Source: Sva-07 sp963716235 (GTDB lineage Bacteria; Actinomycetota; Acidimicrobiia; Acidimicrobiales; Ilumatobacteraceae). Taken from it: 64,000 bases of DNA. Made by a program: the position numbers and the translations under genes. The stretch spans positions 62,001-126,000 of the forward strand of contig CAVQTE010000010.1 in NCBI GenBank assembly GCA_963716235.1, in the 5' to 3' direction. The notes beneath the pieces were generated by a model. The model saw only the letters and a program-made list of their open reading frames with translations, was not told the origin of the DNA and did not search any database. Shown one piece after another: positions 35,058 through 44,510 of this stretch. Numbering within the stretch: position 1 is the stretch's first letter; the number at the start of each line of letters is the position of its first letter.

Positions 35058-35775
35058 CCCAGGCGAAGACGGGTTGTTCGAAGTCGGTGACTCGTTCGTT
35101 GATCCGTCCGTCGAGGGCGACCCAGCGGAACTGCACCAGCAGTGCTCCAGTCGGAGCGTGGATCAGGTCGCCTCCCAGTGGGACCTGGACGACCGGCCGA
35201 TCACTCTCGGGAATCGTCACGAAACGAGGCGAGTCGTCACGGCTGAGTTCGTGCAGGCCGATCCGATATGCCGCGAGAACTTCGCCCGGATCGGGCACCA
35301 ACTCGATCGATGGCCCGCCCCACACCACCACCGGTGTGATCACGTAGCCGGACCGCGTGGCGTAGTCGTCGAGCAGACCCAGCACCGAGGTCTCGTCGAG
35401 TCGCACGCCGACCTCCTCGTCGGTCTCGCGCAGGGCGGCCTCGATCGGCCCCTCGCCGGGATCGAGTCGTCCACCGGGCAGTGCCCACTGTGACGCGTGC
35501 CGGTTGAGGCCGGCGCTGCGACGGCACAGCACGAACGAAGCGCCGCCCGCTACGCCGGCCATGCGACCATCGAGGCCCGACGTGTCGGAGGGCACCACCG
35601 ACATCTCCTCCGGGGATGCCCCGTGGGGGTCGTCGACGTCGGCGCCCAGCACCGAATCGACCAGGAGGATTGCCACCGCAGCATGACGCCGACCGCCGAG
35701 GGGGAGCTCGCGGCGATCGTGACGCGCCAGGTTCGTTCTGATCCGCTCGCGAAGTTCCTCGTCGAAGTCGATCAC
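35053..35775 (-). CDS. NUDIX hydrolase (CoA-pyrophosphatase-like)
   Basis: Intact 240-residue protein. The NUDIX box reads GGRLDPGEGPIEAALRETDE followed by EVGV, with all required Glu residues. The preceding LCRRSAGLNRHASQWALPGG and the C-terminal IHAPTGALLVQFRWVAL resemble NUDT7/CoA diphosphatase-like proteins, so a CoA or nucleoside diphosphate derivative may be the substrate. The start is GTG 35775 (VIDFDEELRERIR), which overlaps the stop of znuC (GTGA). The gene is therefore likely co-transcribed with the zinc transporter gene, although no functional link is known. Confidence 0.88.
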   Translation of the reverse strand: MIDFDEELRERIRTNLARHDRRELPLGGRRHAAVAILLVDSVLGADVDDPHGASPEEMSVVPSDTSGLDGRMAGVAGGASFVLCRRSAGLNRHASQWALPGGRLDPGEGPIEAALRETDEEVGVRLDETSVLGLLDDYATRSGYVITPVVVWGGPSIELVPDPGEVLAAYRIGLHELSRDDSPRFVTIPESDRPVVQVPLGGDLIHAPTGALLVQFRWVALDGRINERVTDFEQPVFAWG

Positions 35776-36636
35776 GGTTCGGTCGTTTCGGTCGTGGCGG
35801 TGTGCGGCCGGTGTTCGGCGGCATGTTCGGGTTCGTGCAGATGGCGGTGGCCGACATCGTCGTGGTGGTGGTCGTCGCCGTGACCGTGACCGTGGTCGTC
35901 GACGAGCATCGCCTCCGCGCCGACCTTGAGCAGACGACCACCGAAGGCCATCGCCAGGTACTCGGGCCGGAGCACCTCGGGTGCCGCCCCATCGGCGATG
36001 ACGCAACCGGCCAGCAGCATCACCCGGTCGGCGCGTTTGGCCTCCTCGAGGTGGTGCGTCGAGAAGACGACGGCGGCACCACGTGCGACCTCCTCGTCGA
36101 TGATCCGCAGGATCGTCTCCTGGCTGGGGAGATCGAGGCCGGTGATCGGTTCGTCGAGCAGCAGCAGACCCGGCGCGCCGATCAGCGCCTGCGCGACCAG
36201 CACCCGTTGTCGCTGGCCTCCCGACAATTCGCCGAACGAACGGCCCATGAGGTCGACGACCTCCAGGCGCTCGGCGACGTGACGGATCTCCTCACGATCC
36301 CCTCGGGTGATCCGACCGAGCAGTCCGCGCCGGCGGTAGCACCCCATCCGTGAGCACCTCCTCGACCGGCAGCGGGCATCCAGTCGTGGTGGCCGTGCTG
36401 TTGTGCGACGAACGCCGCTTCCAATCCCTCGGCGCGTTCGACCGTTCCCGTCGTCGGTGACGAGAGTCCGGCGAGCAGGAGCAGCAGTGTGCTCTTTCCG
36501 CTGCCGTTGGCGCCGACGAGCGCCACCGACCGGCCGGCTTCGAATGACGTGGTCGTTCGATCGAGCGCAATGACATCCGCGTAGCGGACCGAGACGTCGT
36601 CGAGTCGCGGCAACGATGGATGTCCACGGTCGCCAC
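35772..36636 (-). CDS. znuC: Zinc ABC transporter ATP-binding protein, frameshifted
   Basis: ABC ATPase of a metal uptake system. Walker A is VALVGANGSGKSTLLLLLAG. The Q-loop region is AAFVAQQHGHHDWMPL, the signature GRSFGELSGGQRQRVLVAQA, Walker B LLLLDEPITGLD, and the H-switch FSTHHLEEA. The C-terminal tail is strikingly His-rich (HGHGHGDDHHHDDVGHRHLH), typical of zinc handling. Breaks lie near 36610 and 36380-36345. GTG 36636 is the apparent start. It is divergent from znuA, with a Zur-type operator between, and is encoded away from znuA/znuB but in the same locus. The His tail may buffer or sense Zn. Confidence 0.88.
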
Positions 36637-36652
36637 GTTAGCGCGTTGGAGA

Positions 36653-36667
36653 TGAGAATAGTTCTCA
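36653..36667. promoter_or_regulatory. Zur-type operator between znuC and znuA
   Basis: Perfect inverted repeat TGAGAA-TAG-TTCTCA in an unusually AT-rich spot of the 45-base divergent gap between znuC and znuA. It resembles actinobacterial Zur boxes (TGA-AAT-ATTTTCA type). A Fur-family regulator gene lies 2 kb away in the same locus. Zinc-dependent repression of both sides is likely. Confidence 0.75.
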
Positions 36668-36681
36668 CTATCATAGCGGCC

Positions 36682-37720
36682 ATGCCGTCACGCACGGGCC
36701 ATGCGCGCTCACTGGCTGCGCTCGCACTGGTCGCTGCGGCGTGTGCGGATCCGACGACCTCGCGAGCACCGAGTCCATCGAGCGCGGGCGCCGACCGTGG
36801 TCGCCACCACCACGATCTGGGCCGACGTCGTCCGCAACGTGGCCTGCGACGGGCTCGCCGATGTCCAGACCATCGTTCCGGCCGGCGGCGACCCGCACTC
36901 CTTCGAACCGTCGCTCAGGGACCGCGAGACGATGAGCAACGCTGCCCTCATCGTCGCCAACGGGCTCGGGCTCGAGGAGTCGATGGCCGACATCGTCGGC
37001 GCCGTGGAGTCCGAGGGCGTGCCCGTCGTGCGTGTCGGCGAATCCGTCGACACGATTCCTGCCGGCGCCGGCGAACACACCGACGAGTCGGGCGATGACG
37101 GGCACGGGGCCGACGACCCGCACATCTGGTTCGACCCGACCAGAGTCGGCGGCGACGCTTCCGGCCATCGCCGACGCGCTCGCCGCAGCGGGACTCGACC
37201 CGCGCCGCGTCTCGACGCCTGTGTCTCCGCATATCACCGTGCACTGGCGAACAGTGGCATCGATCGCACGGCACTCGATGCCTGTGTCGATGCGTACAGC
37301 GACTCACTCGCCACGCTCGACACCGACATCGCAGCAGCCGTCGCACGATCCCGGTCGAGCAGCGACTGCTCGTCACCAACCACGACTCACTGAGCTACTT
37401 CGCCGACCGGTACGGCTTCGAGATCCTCGGCAGCGTCATTCCGTCGCCGAGTTCGCTGAGTGCCACGAACCCGGCCGAACTCGAGGCGCTCGCCGGCGTC
37501 ATCGAACAGACCGGCGTGCCGGCGATCTTCGCCGAGACACAGCACTCGTCCGACCGACACGCAGGCCCTGGCCGATCGTGTCGGTGACGTCGACGGTCGT
37601 CACCCTCCAGACCGACACCCTCGGTGAGCCCGGCAGCGACACCGCCACCTACGTCACCTGGCTCACCACGACCGCGCAGACGATCGTGGACGCCCTGCTC
37701 GGACACCGATGGACACCTGA
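36682..37720 (+). CDS. znuA: Zinc ABC transporter substrate-binding lipoprotein, frameshifted
   Basis: Cluster A-I metal-binding protein. The lipoprotein signal is MPSRTGHARSLAALALVAAA then C. It continues VVATTTIWADVVRNVACDG and GGDPHSFEPSLRDRE (first metal-ligand His). An acidic His loop (EHTDESGDDGHGADDPHIWF) carries the usual histidines. LLVTNHDSLSYFADRYGFEI holds the third ligand and PAIFAETQHSS the last region. Breaks lie near 36795, 37145, 37350 and 37555-37580. The end appears to overlap the ATG of znuB at 37720. ZnuA delivers Zn2+ to the membrane permease. Confidence 0.87.
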
Positions 37721-38645
37721 TGGAGTTCCTGACGATCCGTGGGGGTGGTGGATCGCGCCGTTCGCCGACAACCAGTTCATGCGCGACGCGCTCGCTCGCC
37801 GGCATCCTCACCGTCATCACCACGTCGCTGGTGGGCACCTGGGTGGTGCTGCGGGGGATGAGCTTCCTCGGCGATGCACTGGCCCACGGCGTGCTGCCGG
37901 GCATCGCGTCGCGTTCATCATCGGTGTCAACACCTCGATCGGGGCGTTCGTCGCCGCCGGGGCGATGGTGCTCGGCATCAGCGTGATCCGTCGCCATTCA
38001 CCACTGCCCGACGACACGTCGATCGGCGTGCTCTTCGTCGGATTCCTCGCACTCGCCGTGGTGATCATGTCGACACAGCAGGCGTCGTACGTCGGCGACC
38101 TCAACCGGTTCCTGTTCGGGTCGATCACCGGCGTCGACGATGCGCGACCTCGTCCGTCAGGCGATCGCCGCGCTCGATCGCGCTCGTCGGCGTCGTCGTG
38201 CTCTACCGAGCCTTCCTGGTGATGACCTTCGACGCCTCGCTCGCCCGCATGCTCGGCCTGCGCCCGGGATTCGCCCAGTGGGCGCTGCTCGTGCTGCTCG
38301 CGGTGTCGATCGTGTCGTCGTTCGAGTCGGTCGGCAACCTGTTGGTGTTCGCGTTCCTCGATCGCGCCGCCGGCGGCGGCCACGCTCATCGCCCGACGCG
38401 TTCCCGTCATCATGATCGTCTCGGTCCTGCTCGGGAGCTTCGCGACCGTGGTCGGCATCCTGATCAGCTACCACTTCGACAGCGCGACGAGCGCAACCAT
38501 GGCGTTGTGCTCGGTCGTGCTGTTCTTCGTCGTCCTCGCCGTGTCGGCCGTGTCACGGAACCTGCCGCGAACGCGACGGAGTCGCTTCAGGAGCGGCAGT
38601 CGGCGCAACGGCCATAGAGGTCGATCGTGTGGTGCGCTGGGGTGA
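37720..38645 (+). CDS. znuB: Zinc ABC transporter permease, frameshifted
   Basis: Integral membrane subunit of the ABC-3 family. After MEFLTIP it shows ADNQFMRDALLAGILTVITT, then WVVLRGMSFLGDALAHGVLPG (the typical ABC-3 coupling region) and IGVNTSIGAFVAAGAMVLGI. LFGSITGVDDADLV and SVESVGN-type text (SSFESVGNLLVFAFLIAPPA) follow. About eight membrane segments are expected. Breaks lie near 37735, 37795, 37910, 38140 and 38370. The C-terminus runs past the end of the convergent zur gene: a stop at 38645 or, after a shift, at 38617. It is coupled to znuA and forms the plus-strand half of the Zur locus. Confidence 0.86.
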
Positions 38646-39033
38646 ACCCCTCGGCGCTCGACACCGTGGCGAACGCCTCGTCGAGGCGCCGTTCGAGTTC
38701 CGGCGTCAGGGTCACGTCACGAACCGACCCGCACAGTTCGCAGATCAGGTGATGATGATGCTCGGTCAGGTGCTCCGCCAGCTCGTACCGGGCGTGATCG
38801 GAGCTGTGGACCAAGCGGCGCACCACGCCGACCTCTTCGAGCACCGCCAGGTTGCGGTACGCCGAACTCTGAGCGAGGGTCGGGGCCAGCTCGATCAACT
38901 CCGGCAACGTGACCGGCCCATCGGTGCTCGCCAACGCGTCGACGACGGCGCGTCGGCCGGTCGTGTAGCGCTGGTCGTTCTGGTCGAGACGATCACGCAC
39001 CGTGCGGTGGATCTCGGCATGCGCCGGCGACAT
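38587..39033 (-). CDS. zur: Fur-family transcriptional regulator, probably Zur
   Basis: Intact 148-residue Fur-family repressor. The winged-helix part (RYTTGRRAVVDALASTDGPV ... AQSSAYRNLAVLEEVGVVRR) is followed by the metal-site His cluster (ELAEHLTEHHHHLICELCG). Two CxxC pairs (CELC and CADC) form the structural Zn site. The neighbouring znu genes and Zur-type box make zinc the probable signal, although Fur proteins for iron or manganese look similar. It is 11 bases downstream of nadE on the same strand and may share its transcript. Its 3' end overlaps the znuB end in convergent orientation. Confidence 0.9.
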   Translation of the reverse strand: MSPAHAEIHRTVRDRLDQNDQRYTTGRRAVVDALASTDGPVTLPELIELAPTLAQSSAYRNLAVLEEVGVVRRLVHSSDHARYELAEHLTEHHHHLICELCGSVRDVTLTPELERRLDEAFATVSSAEGFTPAHHTIDLYGRCADCRS

Positions 39034-39044
39034 CGATCGCCCGC

Positions 39045-40763
39045 TCAGCCGCGGTACCCGCTGGTGATCGGCAACCGGCGGTCCTTGCCGAAGGCCTTGC
39101 GGCTGACCCGTACGCCCGGGGGCGATTGGCGTCGCTTGTACTCGGCCACGTCGACGAGCCGGGTGATCCGACGAACCATCGCTTCGTCGTGGCCGAGCTC
39201 GATGATCTCCGCAGCGGTGCGGTCGTCCTCCACGTAGAGCCGCAGGATCGGGTCGAGCACCTCGTAGGGCGGGAGGCTCTGGTCGTCGCGCTGGTCGGGT
39301 CGCAGCTCGGCCGACGGCGGCTTGGTGATCACGGCCTCGGGCACGATCTCACGGCCGGCCGTGCGGTTGACGTACCGACACAGGTCGTACACCCGCGTCT
39401 TCAGCACGTCCTTGATCACGCCGTAACCGCCGACAGAATCGCCGTAGATGGTGAAGTAGCCGACGGCCACCTCACTCTTGTTCCCGGTGGTGAGCGCCAT
39501 CCAGCCGAACTCGTTGGACAGTGCCATCAACAGCAACCCGCGACAGCGGCTCTGGATGTTCTCGTAGGTCAGGCCCGGCTCGCGGCCCTCGAACGACGGC
39601 GCCAGCATGTCGAGGTACGCCTGGAACGCCGGCTCGATCGAGATCGTCCGGAAGTCGATCCCGAGATTGTCGGCGAGGAGCTGGGCGTCGCTCTTGGAGT
39701 GGTCGCTGGAGTAGCGCGACGGCATCGAGACCCCGTGCACGTGGTCGGCGCCCAGCGCATCGACGGCGACGCACGCCACGATGGTCGAATCGATCCCGCC
39801 CGACAGCGCGATGACCACGTCGTCGAAGCCGTTCTTGGCGCAGTAGTCGCGAGTCCCGAGCACGAGCGCGTCGTAGAGCTCCCGGTCGGGATCGAGGAGT
39901 TCGGCCATGACGCCGACGGTGGGCCCCGCATGTGCAACCGGCGAGTCGGACACCTCGACGGTCGGGAGCAGCGACTCGGTGATGCGCCCCCGGGGGTCGA
40001 GCAGCCGTTTGCGATACACCGGCGGCACGGGCACGTCGACGATCAGCAACGCCTCGTGGAACTGTGGTGCCCGGGCGAGCAGATTTCCCTCGTGGTCGAA
40101 CACGACAGACGCCCCGTCGAACACCAACTCGTCCTGGCCGCCGACCTGGTTGACGTAGACGATTGCCGTGTGGGAATCGGACGCCCGCGTGGCCAGCATG
40201 CGTTCACGCTCGGCCGACTTTCCGGCATGGAAGGGCGAGCCGTTGATGTTGATGCTCAACTCGGCACCGGCCGCGGCCTGCTCGGCGACGGGACCGAACG
40301 GGCTCCAGATGTCCTCGCAGATCGAGATGCCGACCTTCACGCCGCCGATCACGTAGAGCTCGAGCGGGTCGGACATGTGGCCGGGTGTGAAGTACCTCGC
40401 CTCGTCGAAGACGGTCGCGTTCGGGAGCAGGCGCTTGTGGTAGCGGCCGATGATCTCGCCGTTCGCGCACAACGCCGCGGCGTTGTAGAGGTCACGACCC
40501 TGATCGACGAATCCGACCACGGCTGCGCAACGGCCGGTGCGTGCGGCCAGCTTCGACAGCACGGCGAGATTGTCGGCGACGAAGCCCGGCTTGAGGACGA
40601 GGTCCTCGGGCGGGTAGCCGGTGGTGGAGAGTTCGGGGAAGGCCACGATGTCACAGCCGGCGGCCTCGGCGCGGTCGTAGGCATCGATCAACTTCGCCAG
40701 GTTCCCGTCGAGGTCGCCCACGGTCGGGTTGAGCTGGGCGAGCGCCACTCGCAACACCGTCAC
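39045..40763 (-). CDS. nadE: Glutamine-dependent NAD+ synthetase
   Basis: Intact two-domain enzyme of 572 residues making NAD+ from deamido-NAD, ATP and glutamine. The N-terminal nitrilase-type glutaminase domain (about 5-270) has the catalytic Glu in FPELSTTGYPPEDL, the Lys in GRYHKRLLPN, and Cys149 in GISICEDIWSPFG. The synthetase domain (about 300-570) has the P-loop VIALSGGIDSTIVACVAV, then NKSEVAVGYFTIYGDSVGGY and KPPSAELRPDQRDD. Start GTG 40763 (VTVLRVALAQLNP) was chosen, and a GTG two codons later is possible. Followed by zur after 11 bases. Confidence 0.96.
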   Translation of the reverse strand: MTVLRVALAQLNPTVGDLDGNLAKLIDAYDRAEAAGCDIVAFPELSTTGYPPEDLVLKPGFVADNLAVLSKLAARTGRCAAVVGFVDQGRDLYNAAALCANGEIIGRYHKRLLPNATVFDEARYFTPGHMSDPLELYVIGGVKVGISICEDIWSPFGPVAEQAAAGAELSININGSPFHAGKSAERERMLATRASDSHTAIVYVNQVGGQDELVFDGASVVFDHEGNLLARAPQFHEALLIVDVPVPPVYRKRLLDPRGRITESLLPTVEVSDSPVAHAGPTVGVMAELLDPDRELYDALVLGTRDYCAKNGFDDVVIALSGGIDSTIVACVAVDALGADHVHGVSMPSRYSSDHSKSDAQLLADNLGIDFRTISIEPAFQAYLDMLAPSFEGREPGLTYENIQSRCRGLLLMALSNEFGWMALTTGNKSEVAVGYFTIYGDSVGGYGVIKDVLKTRVYDLCRYVNRTAGREIVPEAVITKPPSAELRPDQRDDQSLPPYEVLDPILRLYVEDDRTAAEIIELGHDEAMVRRITRLVDVAEYKRRQSPPGVRVSRKAFGKDRRLPITSGYRG

Positions 40764-40838
40764 GGTGCTGCAGGCTAGCTCCGCCCCCGCTGCCGACGTC
40801 GATGCAGCACAGCGGCCGTGATCTGGCACGATGGCCTC

Positions 40839-43397
40839 GTGCGTTGGATGTGGGTGGCGATCGTGGGAGCCGTGCTCGCTGCGTCGTGCTCGCCCGGCGA
40901 GGGAGCCGAGTCGATCCCACTGCCGACGTCACCGAACACGACCACGACAACGAGCACCACGACCACCACGACGACCACCACGCTGGTGCCGCCGCGTTAC
41001 GAAGCGACGATCCGTCGAACCACCGACGGTGTCCCCCACATCTCCGGCGCCACGATCGACGACGTCGCATACGGACAGGGCTGGGTCAACGGTGAAGACC
41101 ACGGCTGCACGTTGAGCGACCAGGTGATCAAGGTGTTGGGCCGGCGCGCTGCGACGCTCGGCCCGGGCGCCGAGGGCGAGAACGTCGAGAGCGACTTCGC
41201 GTGGCGCGCCATCGACATCGCGACGATTGCCGCGGCCGACTTCGAGAACGTCGCCTCCGACGAGGTCGTCGCCCAATTCGAGGCGTACACGGCCGGATGG
41301 AACGACCAACTCGCCGACGTCGGCGGCGAACGCGACAACGGCTGGTGTGCGGGCGCCGACTGGGTACGGCCACTGGAGCCGGTCGAGGTCTACACCTACG
41401 CGCGGTCCGTGGCGCTGCTGGCGAGCAGCGCAAGGCTCGTCGACTACATCGGATCCGCGCAGCCCCCCGTCGACGAACCGGTGGGTCTGCGTCGAGCCAC
41501 CGCATCCGCGATCGACCTGTCGAGATTCGAGCAGGCGGTCGATGGTCTCGGTCTGAACGATCCCGGCAGCCTCGGGAGCAACGGCTGGGCGATCGGACGC
41601 GACCGTGTCGAGGGTGCACAGGGTGGGCTGTTGCTCGCCAACCCGCATTTCCCGTGGGAGGGCGAACTGCGCTTCGCCGAGGTGCAACTCACCGTGCCCG
41701 GCCAGTTCGACATCTACGGAGCGAACCTGCTCGGGCTTCCCGGGATCGGCATCGGTTTCACCGACGGTGTCGCCTGGACCCACACGGTGTCGGCCGGCAA
41801 GCGGATGACCGGATACAACCTGACGCTCGACCCGACGTCACCGACCTCCTACCTCGTCGACGGCGAGCCGGTGCCGATGACGCCGACGCCGACCACGATC
41901 GACATCCTGCGAGCCGACGGCACCGTCGACACCGAGACGAGAACGCTGTGGCGCAGCGAGTACGGCCCCATCATCGACTTCCCCGGCGTGGGGTGGACCG
42001 ACAGCAACGTCTTGACCTTCCGCGACGCCAACATCGACAACAACGAGTTCATCGAGCAGTACGCCCGGATGCCCAGCTGTCCAGAGCATCGACGATCTCG
42101 TCGCCGTCACCGCGCAGTACCAGGGGGTTCCGCTGTTCAACACGGTGGCGACCGATTCGAAGGGCAACGTCTGGTACGCGGACTCCGCTGCCACACCGAA
42201 CCTGTCCGCCGAGGCCGAACAGCTCTACATCGCCAAGCTGTTCAGCGACGTCGTCACACAGATCGCCTACGAACAGGGTGCTCGTTCTCCTCGACGGATC
42301 CGACAGCCGCTTTCGGTGGGAGGTCCAACCCGGTGCTCGAGACCCGGGCCTCGTGCCGTTCACCGAACTGCCGCAGGTCGAGCGCAGCGACTACGTGTTC
42401 AACTCCAACGACAGCTTCTGGGTGCCGAGTGCCGAGTTCACACTGACCGGGCCGTACTCGATCATGAACGGCGAGCAGGGCACGGCCCTGACGATGCGGA
42501 CCCGACAGAACGCGGCAGTGCTCGGCGACGCGAACTCGACGGGTGCTCGCCGGGCCGGACGGGCTGTTCGACGCCGAGGAAGTACGTACAGCCGCGTTCG
42601 ACAACTCGGCACGCACCGCCACGCTCCTGCGACAGTCCGCTGTCGCCGCGTGCCAGGCGTCCCCGCTGGTCGAGCTACCCGACCTGCTCGCCGCCGATGG
42701 CACGGTGAGCCTTCCCGCCACCACGGTCGACCTGACGGCGGCCTGCGGTGTGCTCGCGGCGTGGGATGGCGTCTACGACCTCGATCGCTCGGGACCGATG
42801 ATCTGGCGCGAGACGATGAGCCGCTTCGACGCCGCCGATTTCGAACGGGCGGGTCCACTGTTCGACGACGCGTTCGACCCGGCGAATCCCACGACCACCC
42901 CATCGGTTCCCGCCGCCGACCCGGCACCGATGCTCCAGGCGATGGCTCGGGCCGTGCAGACGATCACCGAGGCCGGCTTCGCGCTCGACACGACGTTGGG
43001 TGCAGCGCAGTTCACCGAGCGCTCCGAGACCCGCATCCCGATCCACGGTGGCGGCGACCGCGACGGCGTCACGAACGTGGTCACGTGGACCAATTCATCG
43101 ACGTCGAGCGAACCGGCGCCGGAGCGGGGAGAACCGGTGGCCGCGGGGAGCTCGCTGCGTGGCGAGGGGTACCAGATCAACGCCGGAACCAGTTTCGTGA
43201 TGACGGTCGACTACACCGGCGCCGAGCCGGCCGCCTGGGCGCTGCTCGTGTACGGCCAGACCGGCGACCGGACGTCGCCGTTGTTCGACGTGCAGACCGA
43301 AGCGTTCAGCAACAAGCTCTGGCGACAGGTCGCCTTCACCGACGCCCAGATCGAGGCCGACCCCGAACTCGACACCTACACCGTCATCGGTCGCTGA
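40839..43397 (+). CDS. Penicillin-acylase-family (Ntn hydrolase) lipoprotein, frameshifted
   Basis: Ntn hydrolase similar to penicillin, aculeacin or acyl-homoserine-lactone acylases. It has a lipoprotein signal (WVAIVGAVLAASCSPG) and a poly-Thr linker, then an alpha part beginning YEATIRRTTDGVPHISGATI. The likely autocatalytic site is Ser247 in SLGSNGWAIGRDRVEG, where the beta subunit would start at Ser. It carries on LLLANPHFPWEGELRFAEVQ and FTDGVAWTHTVSAGKRM (catalytic His/Asn area). Breaks lie near 42075, 42285, 42310 and 42545. Total length is about 850 residues. GTG 40839 is used. The substrate is an amide, possibly a lipid amide or signal lactone. Confidence 0.87.
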
Positions 43398-43428
43398 ATC
43401 GCGATTGGGTCTGACCCCAATCGCGATT
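43397..43428. repeat. GGGGTCTGACCCC palindrome, copy 4
   Basis: Inverted repeat AATCGCGATT / AATCGCGATT around GGGTCTGACCCC, with one G missing in the left core arm. It sits between convergent acylase and SMP-30 genes, whose stops (43395-43397 and 43432-43434) flank it. Terminator-like. Confidence 0.85.
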
Positions 43429-43431
43429 CGC

Positions 43432-44320
43432 TCAGAGCTCGACGATCTCCAGGCGGCCCGTGGGTGCGGCTGCGGCGGTCTCGGCGGTGCCCGACTCGGC
43501 CGTGCAGACGAGCAGGTGTCGACCATCGGGCCCGCCGACGGCGCACGCGAACGCGAGTTGCGACGTCGTGACGCGATCGGTGACGACGCCGCCCTCCTCC
43601 ACGCGTACCACCTCGGCTCGCAAGTGCGTTCGCCACCCAGATACCACCCTCGCCGTCGGCGCAGGTTCCGTCCGGGGCGACGAACGATCCGTCGCTTCCC
43701 ACGAGCGGTGCCCACGTCCGCCGATTCGACAGCGAGCCGTCGGCCGCCTTGTCGAAGGCCGTGAGTTCGAGTCCGAGCGTCTGGGCGACAACGAGCGTCG
43801 AGCCGCCGTCGACCGTGACGACGCCGTTCGGGAACGCCAGGTCGTCGGCGACGACGCTGACCGAACCATCCGGATCGATCCTGGCCAGCACTGCGGTGTA
43901 CGAGCTGCGATCGGTGGCGATGGCCGTGAACAGCCCATCAGGACCGATCGCGGCGATGGTCGCGTCGAGATCGAAGCCGAAGTTGCCGACGTAGGCACGG
44001 CCGTCGGAGTCCACGAGCATGTCGTTGCAGTGGAAGGTCGCCACGTCGCTCAGGTCGGCGTGCACGGCGATACTGCCGTCGTGCTCACGGCGCATCACCC
44101 TGCGCGCGAGCATCGCAACGAACAACAGACGGCCGTCGGGCAGCCAACCGAGCCCGGAGGGCCGCTCGTCGCCGTCGAGCGCGAGCTCGGTGCGTACATC
44201 GCCATCGAGTCCGACACTGCAGATCTCGTGGGCGTAGAAGTCGCTGAACCAGAACCGCCCGTCGTGCCAGCGTGGCCCTTCACAGAACCATCGCCCCTCG
44301 ACCAATGTCGTCGTGTGCAT
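43432..44320 (-). CDS. SMP-30/gluconolactonase family protein, one frameshift region
   Basis: Six-bladed beta-propeller lactonase-like protein. It begins MHTTTLVEGRWFCEGPRWHD with the metal-ligand Glu in the EGPRW motif. Further metal-site elements are FHCNDMLVDSDGRAYVGNF (Asn and Asp), AIATDRSSYTAVLARID and DDLAFPNGVVTV (the conserved Asn), then VAPDGTCADGEGGIWVANA (Asp). A shift near 43630 moves the C-terminus (RVTTSQLAFACAVGGPDG) to another frame, and the gene stops at 43432. Length is about 296 residues, typical. Substrates of this family are sugar or other lactones. It is divergent from glnII and so faces the GlnR-like box region, which is a possible but untested link. Confidence 0.88.
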
Positions 44321-44382
44321 GCCGTCCCCTCTCCCTTGGCGCCAGTGTGGCAGTCGCCGACGTCCGCTGTCGACCGGGGTCA

Positions 44383-44422
44383 GTTCACACGCCGTTCACA
44401 ATGAGGCAACGACTCGGCAACC
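44383..44422 (+). promoter_or_regulatory. GlnR-box-like operator upstream of glnII
   Basis: Four direct half-sites with the AC step exactly every 11 bases: GTTCAC, GTTCAC, GGCAAC, GGCAAC (AC at 44387, 44398, 44409 and 44420). This is the spacing of the actinobacterial GlnR box (GTNAC-N6-GAAAC twice). It lies about 90 bases before the glnII start and 63 bases from the SMP-30 start. A GlnR-like gene is 2.6 kb downstream. Confidence 0.65.
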
Positions 44423-44510
44423 AGACGCTGCGACGATTCCGCCTGCCATCGGGCGACACCGTAGGTTGATCGCCTGCACCCCTACTCATGTGGACGAATT
44501 GAGGACAACT

